From Streptosporangium amethystogenes (GTDB taxonomy: Bacteria; Actinomycetota; Actinomycetes; Streptosporangiales; Streptosporangiaceae), in assembly GCF_000721075.1 (NCBI RefSeq), contig NZ_JOEQ01000001.1, positions 310,001 to 374,000 of the forward strand: 64,000 nucleotides of DNA. The letters are read 5' to 3'. The translations under genes were made by a program, and so were the position numbers. This document shows, in pieces, positions 1 through 8,042 of the stretch (position 1 is its first letter; each line of letters begins with the position of its first letter). The notes under the pieces are model-generated. The model was not told the DNA's origin and did not search any database. It saw only the letters and a list, made by a program, of their open reading frames with translations.

Positions 1-300
1 GTTGTTCACCAGTGTGTCCAGCCGCCCGAAGGCGCTCATCGCCGTCTTGACCAGCCGGTCGGCGCCGTCCCAGTCGGTGACGTCGTCGCTGTTGGCGATG
101 GCCCGGCCGCCCAGGGCGCGGATCTCCTCGACCACCCGCAGGGCCGGGTCGCCAGAGTGCCCGTCCCCCTCGCGGCCGGTGCCGAGGTCGTTGACCACGA
201 CCCTGGCCCCCTGCCGGGCGAACTCCAGGGCGTGCTCCCTGCCGATGCCGCGCCCGGCACCGGTCACGATCACCACGCGCCCGTCACAGATCCCGCCCAT
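1..300 (-). CDS. Short-chain dehydrogenase, Rv3548c-like (partial)
   Basis: Only the first 100 codons are inside the window; the gene reads leftward off the edge. The protein starts MGGICDGRVVIVTGAG and has the NAD(P)-binding glycine motif TGAGRGIG at residues 14-21, the VVNDLG segment after beta-2, and ends at the DTLVNN motif. The start and the GICDGRVVIVTGAG opening closely resemble Rv3548c, an SDR of the mycobacterial KstR2 steroid-ring cluster. It lies 57 bp downstream of a second SDR on the same strand, so the two are probably co-transcribed. The catalytic Ser-Tyr-Lys is outside the window. The role in HIP breakdown is inferred from resemblance and neighbours. Confidence 0.85.
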   Translation of the reverse strand, partial: MGGICDGRVVIVTGAGRGIGREHALEFARQGARVVVNDLGTGREGDGHSGDPALRVVEEIRALGGRAIANSDDVTDWDGADRLVKTAMSAFGRLDTLVNN

Positions 301-357
301 GCCTGGGCCCCTTTCGTCGTGATCATGCAGAGTGATCATGCAGAGTTTCCCGGTTGT

Positions 358-1185
358 TCACCCGTCGTGTCCAGACGCGATCCGGCGCCAGGCGGGGATC
401 TCCCCGCCGCCGTGTACGAGGATCTCCGCGCCGGTCACGTAGCCGGGGACGGCCAGCCACAGGCACACCTCGGCCACGTCGGCGGGACGGGCCATCCGGC
501 CCGCGGGAACGGCGGCGCCCATCCGCGCGACCCCCGCGGGACCGCCGTAGTGGTCCGCCGAGTCCTCCGTCTCGGCGAGGCCGACGACCACCGTGTTGAC
601 CCGCACCCGCGGCGCCCACTCGGCGGCCAGGCAGGCGGCCAGGTGGTGCAGGCCCGCCTTGGCCGCGCCGTACGCGGAGGTGCCCGGGGAGGGGCGGGTA
701 CCGCTGGAGCTGCCGATCATGATGACCGAGCCGCCGGAGGTGGCGAGCAGGGGGTGGGCGCGCTGGGCGACCAGTAGCGGGGCGATCAGGTTGAGTTCCA
801 CGATCCGGGCGTGCAGCCGCGGGGAGGTTCCGGCCAGGAGCGCCTGCGGTGAGCCGCCGGCGTTGTTGACCACCGTGTCGAGCCTTCCGTACCGCTCCTC
901 GACCTCGGCGACCAGCCGGTCCACGTCCGCCGCGTCGCGCACGTCGGCCGTGACGAACGTCAGGCCCTCGGGCAAGGGTTCGGGTTTCCTCCGGGCGCAC
1001 ACCACCACCTCGGCCCCGGCGGCGAGGAAGGCACCGGCTATGCCTGCGCCGAGCCCCCTGGTGCCACCGGTCACCAGCACGACCGATCCGGTGTGGTCGT
1101 AGCGGACCCGGCCGGAGGCTCCGCCAGTTCCACGAGCCTCGCCGTCCACACCGGCCGTGCGATCCGCATCGCCCTTGGCGTTCAC
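358..1185 (-). CDS. Short-chain dehydrogenase, Rv3549c-like
   Basis: 275-residue SDR. It shows the TGGTRGLGAGI cofactor motif, NNAGG after beta-4, the catalytic Ser in IGSSSG and the Tyr-x-x-x-Lys pair in SAYGAAKAG. I chose the GTG at 1185 because GAGGAGG lies 8 nt upstream; an ATG 34 codons further up adds only a charged, low-complexity extension. It is transcribed divergently from echA20, and the 18-bp operator at 1337-1354 lies between them. In mycobacteria the same divergent arrangement (Rv3549c against echA20) is part of the KstR2 regulon for degrading steroid rings C and D. The exact substrate is not evident from sequence. Confidence 0.88.
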   Translation of the reverse strand: MNAKGDADRTAGVDGEARGTGGASGRVRYDHTGSVVLVTGGTRGLGAGIAGAFLAAGAEVVVCARRKPEPLPEGLTFVTADVRDAADVDRLVAEVEERYGRLDTVVNNAGGSPQALLAGTSPRLHARIVELNLIAPLLVAQRAHPLLATSGGSVIMIGSSSGTRPSPGTSAYGAAKAGLHHLAACLAAEWAPRVRVNTVVVGLAETEDSADHYGGPAGVARMGAAVPAGRMARPADVAEVCLWLAVPGYVTGAEILVHGGGEIPAWRRIASGHDG

Positions 1186-1336
1186 GGCGCTCGCCTCCTC
1201 GCCCTCGTCCTCGAAGCGGTCACCCGGGGAGTCCCCGGAAGACCGGCCGCCGTCCCAGGTGGGCCGGCCGAGCCTCGAACCGGCCACCGGGATGCCACCG
1301 GGCGCACTCCTGCGGCCGACCGTCGCGTGCTACCGT

Positions 1337-1354
1337 ACCAAGCAAGCGTTAGGT
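1337..1354. promoter_or_regulatory. KstR2-type operator, site 1
   Basis: ACCAAGC-AAGC-GTTAGGT, an imperfect 18-bp palindrome between the divergent SDR and echA20. It ends 17 bp before the echA20 ATG. Its right-hand 14 bp differ at two bases from the mycobacterial KstR2 consensus AnCAAGnnCTTGnT. It is one of ten related sites in the window. Confidence 0.7.
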
Positions 1355-1371
1355 GCGAACAGTGAGGCGCG

Positions 1372-2181
1372 ATGAGAATCACCCTTCACGGCGGCGGAGC
1401 GGTCGCCGAGGTCGTAGTGGACGTGCCACCGGTCAACGCGTTACCCGTCTCCGGCTGGTTCGAGCTGGCCGAGGCCGTCCAGGAGGCCGGGCACGCGCCC
1501 GAGACCCGCGTCGTGGTGCTGCGCGCGGAGGGGCGAGGGTTCAACGCCGGGGTGGACGTCAAGGAGATGCAGGCCACCACCGGGCACGCCGCGCTGGTCG
1601 GCGCCAACCGCGGGTGCTTCGCGGCGTTCGCGGCGATCTACGAGTGCGAGGTCCCGGTGATCGCCGCCGTGCACGGGTTCTGCCTCGGTGGCGGGGTCGG
1701 GCTGGCGGGCAACGCCGACATCGTGGTGGCCTCCGACGACGCCTACTTCGGCCTGCCCGAGGTGGACCGGGGCGCGCTCGGCGCGGCCACCCACCTGGCC
1801 AGGCTGGTCCCCCAGCATCTGATGCGGGCCATGGTCTACACGTGCCGCACCGTCACCGCCGCCGAACTGCACGCCTTCGGCTCGGTGCTGGAGGTCGTGC
1901 CCCGCGACCGGCTGCGCGAGACCGCCTTCGAGGTCGCCGCCCAGATCGCCGGAAAGGACCCGTACGTCATCCGCCGGGCCAAGGAGTCGCTGAACGGCAT
2001 CGACCCGGTCGACGTCAGGCGCAGCTACCGGTTCGAGCAGGGGTTCACCTTCGAGCTCAACCTGATGGGCTCCGGCGACAGGCACCGCGACGCGTTCATC
2101 GCGAGGAACAACGGCTCGGCGGATCGGGAACCGGGCGCCTCCCCGACCTCCTCGGCGGACAAGGAGGTGGGCGGTCGATGA
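1372..2181 (+). CDS. echA20: EchA20-like crotonase, steroid ring hydrolase
   Basis: 269-residue enoyl-CoA hydratase/isomerase-fold protein. The two oxyanion-hole segments are visible: the GFNAGVDVKEM stretch near residue 60 and HGFCLGGGVGLAGNAD near residue 105. In mycobacteria EchA20 opens a ring of the bicyclic HIP-derived CoA ester before IpdAB opens the second ring. The neighbour set (SDR divergent upstream, ipdA-ipdB-ipdC directly downstream) is the mycobacterial order and is the strongest support. The ATG at 1372 is preceded by a weak GAGG. The C-terminus carries about 25 extra polar residues after the usual end. Substrate is inferred by synteny. Confidence 0.88.
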   Translation: MRITLHGGGAVAEVVVDVPPVNALPVSGWFELAEAVQEAGHAPETRVVVLRAEGRGFNAGVDVKEMQATTGHAALVGANRGCFAAFAAIYECEVPVIAAVHGFCLGGGVGLAGNADIVVASDDAYFGLPEVDRGALGAATHLARLVPQHLMRAMVYTCRTVTAAELHAFGSVLEVVPRDRLRETAFEVAAQIAGKDPYVIRRAKESLNGIDPVDVRRSYRFEQGFTFELNLMGSGDRHRDAFIARNNGSADREPGASPTSSADKEVGGR

Positions 2182-2269
2182 GCGGGGAGCGAAGCAGAGG
2201 TGACGGGCCCGGCAGGTGGTCGAGAGACGGAACGATCCGCGCAACGAGAGAAGGGGTGGTGGGCGACCG

Positions 2270-3127
2270 GTGAGCAAAGTGATGTCGGTCGAGGAGGTCG
2301 TCGGGTCGTTGCACAGCGGCATGACGATCGGGATCGGCGGCTGGGGCTCGCGCCGCAAGCCGATGGCGCTGGTCCGGGCGATCTGCCGGTCCTCCCTGGA
2401 GGACCTGACGGTCGTCTCGTACGGCGGTGCCGACGTCGGCCTGCTCTGCGCGTACGGCAAGGTCGCCCGGGTGGTCGCCCCGTTCGTGTCGCTCGACTCG
2501 ATCCCCCTCGAACCGCACTTCCGGACCGCCAGGCAGACCGGGACCGTGGAGTTCACCGAGTACGACGAGAGCATGTTCATGTTCGGCCTGCTCGCGGCGG
2601 CGCACCGGCTGCCGTTCCTGCCGACCCGCGCCGGGCTCGGCTCGGACGTGATGCGGGTCAACCCCGAACTGCGGACCGTACGGTCGCCCTATGCCGGAGG
2701 CGAGGAGCTCGTCGCCGTCCCCGCGCTGACCCTGGACGTCGCGCTCGTCCACCTCAACCGGGCCGACCAGCGCGGCAACGCCCAGTATCTCGGTCCCGAC
2801 CCCTACTTCGACGACCTCTACGCCAAGGCGGCCGAGCGCTGCTACGTCTCCTGCGAGCGCGTGGTGGACACCGCCGATCTGCTCAAGGAGGGGCCGGTCC
2901 AGTCGCTGCTGATCAGCCGGTCCATGGTGACCGGCGTGGTGGAGACCCCCGGCGGCGCCCACTTCACCACCTGCGAGCCCGACTACGGTCGCGACGAGGC
3001 GTTCCAGAAGGCGTACGCGAGCGCCGCCACCGGCCCCGAGACGTGGCGGGCCTTCACCGGCCGCTACCTGTCCGGGGACGAGGCCGCCTACCAGGAAGCC
3101 GTACGCCAGTTCCGGGAGGAGTCATGA
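2270..3127 (+). CDS. ipdA: IpdA, CoA-transferase-family COCHEA-CoA hydrolase alpha subunit
   Basis: 285 residues of the class I CoA-transferase fold. Segments GIGGWGSRRKPMALVRAI, PFLPTRAGLGSDV, DPYFDDLYAKAAER and APGGAHFTT-like (here TPGGAHFTTCEPDYGRDE) match mycobacterial IpdA closely. With IpdB it forms the hydrolase that opens the last steroid ring, rather than transferring CoA. I chose the GTG at 2270 because AAGGGG lies about 11 nt upstream and the protein then begins one short segment before the conserved SGMTIGI; an upstream ATG at 2216 would add 18 charged residues. The stop codon overlaps the ipdB start (ATGA), so the two subunits are translationally coupled. Confidence 0.93.
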   Translation: MSKVMSVEEVVGSLHSGMTIGIGGWGSRRKPMALVRAICRSSLEDLTVVSYGGADVGLLCAYGKVARVVAPFVSLDSIPLEPHFRTARQTGTVEFTEYDESMFMFGLLAAAHRLPFLPTRAGLGSDVMRVNPELRTVRSPYAGGEELVAVPALTLDVALVHLNRADQRGNAQYLGPDPYFDDLYAKAAERCYVSCERVVDTADLLKEGPVQSLLISRSMVTGVVETPGGAHFTTCEPDYGRDEAFQKAYASAATGPETWRAFTGRYLSGDEAAYQEAVRQFREES

Positions 3128-3888
3128 GCGTGACCGTCGCCACGCGAGCCGAGGTGTGCGTCGTCGCCTGTGCCGAGGCGTTCAGGGGGGACGGGGAGAT
3201 CCTGGCCGCGGGCATCGGCGGCGCGATCACCGTGCTGGCCGCCCGGCTGGCCCGGCTCACCTTCGAGCCCGACCTCATCACGCACGACGGGGTGTGCCTG
3301 CTGACCGGCGACGTACCGGCCCTGGGAGAGAGCCCGGAGGTCGTCGAGGGGTGGCTCCCGTTCCGGGACCACCTGTGGCTGGTGCTCAACGGCAGGCGGC
3401 ACGTCATGCTGGGAGCCGGCCAGATCGACCGGTACGGCAACAGCAACATCTCCTGCATCGGCGACTGGTCCCGGCCCAAGTCCCAGCTCCTGGGCGTGCG
3501 CGGGGTGCCGGGCAACACGGTGTGCTGCCCGACCAGCTACTGGATCCCCCGGCACTCGACCCGGGTGTTCGTACCGCGGGTGGACATGGTCAGCGGCATC
3601 GGCCACGACCGCGCGGCCGAGGCGGGGCCGAGCGCCCACCGCCACCACGACCTGCGCCGGGTGGTCACCGACCTGGCGGTGCTGGACTTCCAGAGCCCCG
3701 ACCACTCGATGCGCCTGGCCTCGGTCCACCCGGGCGTCACCGTGGACGAGGTCGTGTCGGCGACCGGCTTCCCGCTGGCCGTCACCGGCGACGTCCCCGA
3801 GACCCGGCAGCCGACCGGTGAGGAACTCCGCGTCCTGCGCGAGATCCTCGACCCCGGCTCACTCCGCGACCGCGAGATCCCCGCCTGA
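3124..3888 (+). CDS. ipdB: IpdB, COCHEA-CoA hydrolase beta subunit
   Basis: 254 residues. TRAEVCVVACAEAFR at the N-terminus, GRRHVMLGAGQIDRYGNSNIS in the middle and LGVRGVPGNT, PDHSMRLASVHPGVT and a C-terminal SLRDREI all match the mycobacterial IpdB pattern. It is the partner of IpdA in hydrolytic opening of the final carbocyclic ring from HIP. The ATG overlaps the ipdA stop by 4 nt and has GGAGGAG just upstream. The next gene, ipdC, follows after 85 bp. Confidence 0.93.
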   Translation: MSVTVATRAEVCVVACAEAFRGDGEILAAGIGGAITVLAARLARLTFEPDLITHDGVCLLTGDVPALGESPEVVEGWLPFRDHLWLVLNGRRHVMLGAGQIDRYGNSNISCIGDWSRPKSQLLGVRGVPGNTVCCPTSYWIPRHSTRVFVPRVDMVSGIGHDRAAEAGPSAHRHHDLRRVVTDLAVLDFQSPDHSMRLASVHPGVTVDEVVSATGFPLAVTGDVPETRQPTGEELRVLREILDPGSLRDREIPA

Positions 3889-3973
3889 CCTCCTCCCCAC
3901 CGCCGGAACCGGGGATTCCCGCCATGGGGCGGGCCTCCCGCCTCACCGCCGGCCGCCCGTCAGGAGAACTCCC

Positions 3974-5098
3974 ATGACCTCGTACTCCGGCCCCGTCCCG
4001 GACCCGCCAGAAGCCGTGACCGGCACGTCCGCACCGGAGGAGGAGCCGCCGGGGCTGGTGACGCGGCTCACCGAGATGGTCGGCTGCCGCCACCCCGTCG
4101 TGCAGACCGGCATGGGCTACGTGGCCGGGGCCCGGCTGGCCGCCGCCACCTCCGCCGCCGGAGGTCTGGGGATCATCGCGGCGGCCACCATGCCCGTCGA
4201 GCAGATGACCGCCGCGATCCGGTCGGTCAAGGAGCGCACCGACGCGCCCTTCGGGGTGAACATCCGCTCCGACGCCGACGATGCCCGCGAGCGGATCGAC
4301 GTCATGATCCGCGAAGGCGTACGGGTCGCGTCGTTCGCGCTGGCCCCCAAGCGCGAGCTGATCGCCCGGCTGAAGGACGCCGGGGTGCTGACGATCCCCT
4401 CGGTCGGCGCGCGCCGGCACGCCGAGAAGGTCGCCGCCTGGGGCGTGGACGCGGTGATCGTGCAGGGCGGTGAGGGCGGCGGGCACACCGGGGCCGTCCC
4501 CACCACCGTGCTGCTCCCCCAGGTCGTGGACGCGGTGGACATCCCGGTGATCGCGGCAGGCGGATTCTGCGACGGGCGCGGGCTGGTCGCCGCTCTGTCG
4601 TACGGCGCCTGCGGGGTCGCGATGGGCACCCGCTTCCTGCTGACCTCGGACTCCACGGTCGGCGACGAGGTGAAGAAGGTCTACCTCGGCACCGCCGAGA
4701 CGGTGGTCACCACGCGGGTGGACGGCGTGCCGCACCGCGTGCTGCGCACCCCGTTCGTCGACTCGCTGGAACGCTCGCGCCTGCGGCTGCTCCGCGCGGT
4801 CGCCAACGGGGCCGGGTTCAAGCGGCTGTCCGGCATGTCGTGGGCGGCGATGATCCGTGAGGGCCGCCGGATGCGGCACGGCCGGGATCTGACCTGGGCC
4901 CAGGTGCTCCAGGCGGCCAACACCCCCATGCTGCTGCGGGCCGCCATGGTGGACGGCCGCGCGGACCTCGGGGTGATGGCCTCCGGGCAGGTCGTCGGGC
5001 TGATCGACGACCTGCCGTCCTGCGCGGAGCTGATCGGCCGGATCATGTGGGAGGCGCACGCCGTGCTGGACCGCCTGGACCGGCTGCCCCGGTCCTGA
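3974..5098 (+). CDS. ipdC: IpdC, nitronate-monooxygenase-family flavoprotein
   Basis: 374-residue TIM-barrel flavoprotein of the nitronate monooxygenase/enoyl reductase group. Barrel motifs seen are VVQTGMGYVAGARLAAATSAAGGLG near the N-terminus, VQGGEGGGHTG near residue 165, and IAAGGFCDGRGLVAALSYGACGVAMGTRF for FMN phosphate binding. In mycobacteria IpdC acts on the HIP-CoA ring skeleton before EchA20 and IpdAB. The start is ATG 3974 with AGGAGA 7 nt upstream; about 35 residues precede the first barrel strand. It is the last gene of the echA20-ipdABC operon. Mycobacteria continue here with fdxB; this genome does not. Confidence 0.92.
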   Translation: MTSYSGPVPDPPEAVTGTSAPEEEPPGLVTRLTEMVGCRHPVVQTGMGYVAGARLAAATSAAGGLGIIAAATMPVEQMTAAIRSVKERTDAPFGVNIRSDADDARERIDVMIREGVRVASFALAPKRELIARLKDAGVLTIPSVGARRHAEKVAAWGVDAVIVQGGEGGGHTGAVPTTVLLPQVVDAVDIPVIAAGGFCDGRGLVAALSYGACGVAMGTRFLLTSDSTVGDEVKKVYLGTAETVVTTRVDGVPHRVLRTPFVDSLERSRLRLLRAVANGAGFKRLSGMSWAAMIREGRRMRHGRDLTWAQVLQAANTPMLLRAAMVDGRADLGVMASGQVVGLIDDLPSCAELIGRIMWEAHAVLDRLDRLPRS

Positions 5099-5216
5099 CG
5101 GCGCCGGGCCCGGTGAACCGGCCGGGCCGGAGCCGATGTGGCGGAGTGGGCGTGACAGGTCGAGCAGGATCGGCGGACCGGGTTCCGCGTGCCTCCGCGG
5201 CGCCCCGGTCATCGGG

Positions 5217-5918
5217 TCAGTTCACGGTGAGACCTCGGGAGGCGAGGATCAGGGCGGCCTGGGACGGGCTGATGATTGCTCCGCGCAGCGACCGGAGCCG
5301 GGTGTCGTCGACCTCACCGAGGTCCAGACCGCGCAGGTCGGCCATGGTGAAGACCGTGTCGACGGTGCGGGCGCCGATCATGCGGCAGTCCTCGAACACG
5401 GCATTGGTGAAGTCGCAGCTCGACAGGTTGGCCTCGTCGAGACGGACGCCCCGCAGGTGGGCGCCTCGGAACGAGCAGCCGATCAGGTCGGCCAGCATCA
5501 GGTTGGAACCGTCGAACCGGTAGCCGATGCCCCGGCAGCCGGTCAGCACCGCGCCGATCATGCGGCAGCCGGTGAAGACGGCGTCGGTGAGCAGTGCCCG
5601 CCCGAAGTTCGCGCCCGACAGGTCGACGTCGGTGAAGGCCGCGTCGACGAGCTCGGCGTTCGCGAACCTGAGCCCCGCTCCCCCGCCGCCGGAGAAACGC
5701 GCCCCGTCCAGATCCGTACGGCGGAAGTCGGCCCGCTCCAGCACGCATCCTTCGAACGAGGCCCCCACCAGCGACGCTCCACTGAAGTCGGCGCCGGTGA
5801 GGTCGCACTCCTTGAAGACGTAGGGTCCCTCGCCGGTCAGATGATCGCCGAGCGAGCACCTCGCCAGATCGACCCCGTTGATCTCCCGCTGGTCCGCCAG
5901 CAACCGTGCCACATCCAT
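5217..5918 (-). CDS. Pentapeptide-repeat protein
   Basis: 233 residues made almost entirely of pentapeptide repeats of the A(D/N)LXX type, for example LTGADFSGASLVGASFEGCVLERADF and LIGCSFRGAHLRGVRLDEANLSSCDF. Such proteins fold into a right-handed quadrilateral beta-helix; some mimic DNA and protect gyrase, but most have no known function, and nothing here points to a target. The repeats run from about residue 25 to 215 with a glycine interruption near residue 95. The ATG at 5918 has no clear ribosome binding site. It is convergent with ipdC and follows the GH3 gene on the same strand after 109 bp. It has no evident link to steroid metabolism. Confidence 0.85.
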   Translation of the reverse strand: MDVARLLADQREINGVDLARCSLGDHLTGEGPYVFKECDLTGADFSGASLVGASFEGCVLERADFRRTDLDGARFSGGGGAGLRFANAELVDAAFTDVDLSGANFGRALLTDAVFTGCRMIGAVLTGCRGIGYRFDGSNLMLADLIGCSFRGAHLRGVRLDEANLSSCDFTNAVFEDCRMIGARTVDTVFTMADLRGLDLGEVDDTRLRSLRGAIISPSQAALILASRGLTVN

Positions 5919-6027
5919 CCGGTGATTCAAGCAGCCCGCCCCGACAGAATCACCGCGCCGTACACCTCCGCGGGGAGGAACCGGGCGACGCCCGCGCCGT
6001 ACGTCGACGCCGGGGACGCGCCGCCGG

Positions 6028-7548
6028 TCAGGTCGCGCTCTCGTCCCCGGCGAGGAGTTCGGCGGCCGCCTGACCGCAGACCCGGGCGGATCCATGGGTG
6101 GCGATGTGCACGGCGCCGAGGTCGGAGCGGCCGGGCAGGCCCATCTCGACCACGACGGCGTCGGAGCGGGCGGCCAGCAGGTGCCGGAGCGCGTCGGTCT
6201 GCCAGGGGTGGCGGTGCGCGTCGCGGACGACGATGACCAGGGGGCGTCCGGCCGCGGTGGCGAGTACGGCCTCGATGGCGCTCCCGGTGGCGGTGGAGGC
6301 GTCCAGCCGGGTGACCGTGGTGCCGGGGAGGAGCTTGCCGAGCGGCTCGCCGACGCCCCAGGGAGTGTCCTTCTCGATGGCGAGGTTCATCTCGGGGGCG
6401 AGTTCGGCGACGTGCGGCGGGGCGGACAGCGGGAAGGCCGCGGTCGCCGAGCGGCGGGTGACCCGCAGCGCGCGCCGGGCCGCGGCCAGGCCGATCGACG
6501 CGTCGCCGGAACCGCCGGAGGCGGCGCGCGCGGGCGTGCCCCGGTGGGCGGTCGCGGTCCAGAGGGCGAGTTCACGCACCCGGCGGGCGGCGTCGGCCAG
6601 CCGTTCCTCGGAGAGCCTGCCCTCGATCACGGCGTCCGCGATCGCGTCCCGGACCGCGAGCGCGGTCTCCTCTCCGGCGTGCTCGCCGCCCACGCAGATC
6701 GCGTCGGCGCCCGCGGCGACGGCGAGGGCCGAGGCACCGCCGATGCCGTACGGGCCGGAGACCGCGGTCATCTCGATGCCGTCGGTGACGATGACGCCTT
6801 CGAAACCCAGCTCGACCCTGAGCAGGTCGTGCAGGACCCGGCGGCTGAGCGTGGCGGCCATCACCGGGTCCAGGGCGGAGACGAGCAGGTGGCCGGTCAT
6901 GACCGTGCGCACCCCCTGCTCGACGGCCGCGCGGAAGGGCCGCAGCGCCACGTCGCGCAGCTCCCCCGCGGTGGCGGCGACCAGCGGCACGCCGTGGTGG
7001 GAGTCGACCGAGGTGTCGCCGTGGCCGGGGAAGTGCTTGGCGCAGGCCGCCACGCCCGCCGACTGCATGCCCCGGATCCAGGCCTCGGTGTGCCTGGCGA
7101 CGAGGTCGGGGTCCGCGCCGAAGGAGCGCAGGCCGATGACCGGGTTGTCGGGGTTGGAGTTCACATCCGCCGAGGGGGCGAAGTTGAGGTTGACGCCCGC
7201 CAGGGCCAGGTCACGGCCGAGGTCGGCGGCGATCTCCTCGGTGAGACCGGTGTCGTCGACCACGCCGAGGGCGAAGTTGCCCGGCCGGGTGCTCCCGCCG
7301 ACCGCCTCCAGGCGGGTGACCTCGCCCGACTCCTCGTCGATGCCGACGAGGACCCGGGGGTTCTCCTCGCGGAGCGCGGCGGTGAGGTCGGCGACCTGGG
7401 AGGGGGTGGCGATGTTCCTGGAGAAGAGCACCACCCCGGCCAGCCCCTCACCGAGTCTGCGCCGCACCCAGTCGGGCGGGGCCTTGCCCTCGAAACCCGG
7501 AAGGACGACGGTCTCCGCCAGACGGAGCAGCTCTGGGCCGCGCTTCAT
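6028..7548 (-). CDS. GH3 glycosidase, NagZ-like beta-N-acetylhexosaminidase
   Basis: 506 residues. The N-terminal 340 form a glycoside hydrolase family 3 barrel with GIDEESGEVTRL, the signature AKHFPGHGDTSVDSHHGVP near residue 190, which carries the NagZ-type catalytic His-Asp loop, and the nucleophile segment VTDGIEMTAV. A smaller C-terminal domain follows. There is no signal peptide, so it should act in the cytoplasm on imported aminosugar oligomers. The start is ATG 7548 with GAGGAG upstream. A TAGGAAA-N-TTTCCTA palindrome lies 114 bp upstream and recurs before the chitosanase gene, which supports an amino-sugar role. Exo-beta-glucosaminidase or N-acetylglucosaminidase activity cannot be told apart by eye. 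Confidence 0.87.
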   Translation of the reverse strand: MKRGPELLRLAETVVLPGFEGKAPPDWVRRRLGEGLAGVVLFSRNIATPSQVADLTAALREENPRVLVGIDEESGEVTRLEAVGGSTRPGNFALGVVDDTGLTEEIAADLGRDLALAGVNLNFAPSADVNSNPDNPVIGLRSFGADPDLVARHTEAWIRGMQSAGVAACAKHFPGHGDTSVDSHHGVPLVAATAGELRDVALRPFRAAVEQGVRTVMTGHLLVSALDPVMAATLSRRVLHDLLRVELGFEGVIVTDGIEMTAVSGPYGIGGASALAVAAGADAICVGGEHAGEETALAVRDAIADAVIEGRLSEERLADAARRVRELALWTATAHRGTPARAASGGSGDASIGLAAARRALRVTRRSATAAFPLSAPPHVAELAPEMNLAIEKDTPWGVGEPLGKLLPGTTVTRLDASTATGSAIEAVLATAAGRPLVIVVRDAHRHPWQTDALRHLLAARSDAVVVEMGLPGRSDLGAVHIATHGSARVCGQAAAELLAGDESAT

Positions 7549-8042
7549 TCACCACTCCTCGCCCGACGACCGGTCGGCGTCCCATGCCGAAGGCGCGCAG
7601 ACCCCATGTTGTCCAGAACCTCCGGGGAAAGCGCTCCCACGACGGCTTGCCGCAAATCTAATAGGAAAGTTTCCTAATTGCTAGTGGGCTGACCATTGGC
7701 CTTCGGGTAAAGGTCTACGGGGCTCGACGAGGGTGGGTCGATGAGCGGCCGGCGCGAAGCCCGGCACCAGGGAGATCTCCCGTGGGAGAGGGCGGATTCA
7801 CCGGCGATCCCGGCCGCGCACGCTCCGCGCCGGCGGGCTCCCGGCTCCGGCCGCGCGCCGTCCGGCGGCAGGAGCCCGATCTCGCCCCCCCCGCACGGCC
7901 TACCTGGCGGCCCCGGCCCCGGCCGCGCGCCGCCAGGTGGCGAAACTCCCGAACCCAGCCGGGTAGTCCGCGGCGCGGGCCCCCGGCTCCGGCCGCCCGG
8001 TGGCCCGCGGGACGCCGGGTGGGGCGGCCTCTCCGGAGGCGG
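7549..8042. other. Intergenic region between GH3 and fadA6
   Basis: About 490 bp without a convincing gene. It holds the GH3 operator at 7662-7676, then from about 7780 to 8000 very GC-rich DNA with several near-copies of GGCTCCGGCCGCGCGCC. Just before 8043 a short inverted repeat (GCCTC-TCCG-GAGGC, 8027-8040) may end fadA6 transcription. Frames open across it are arginine/proline-rich and look non-coding. Confidence 0.5.
7662..7676. promoter_or_regulatory. CsnR-type palindrome upstream of GH3 gene
   Basis: TAGGAAA-G-TTTCCTA, perfect 7-bp arms around one base. The same core occurs with longer arms before the chitosanase gene (11931-11951). A palindrome of this form has been described as the operator of the ROK repressor CsnR at streptomycete chitosanase genes; identity with that system is inferred from memory of the motif. 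Confidence 0.65.
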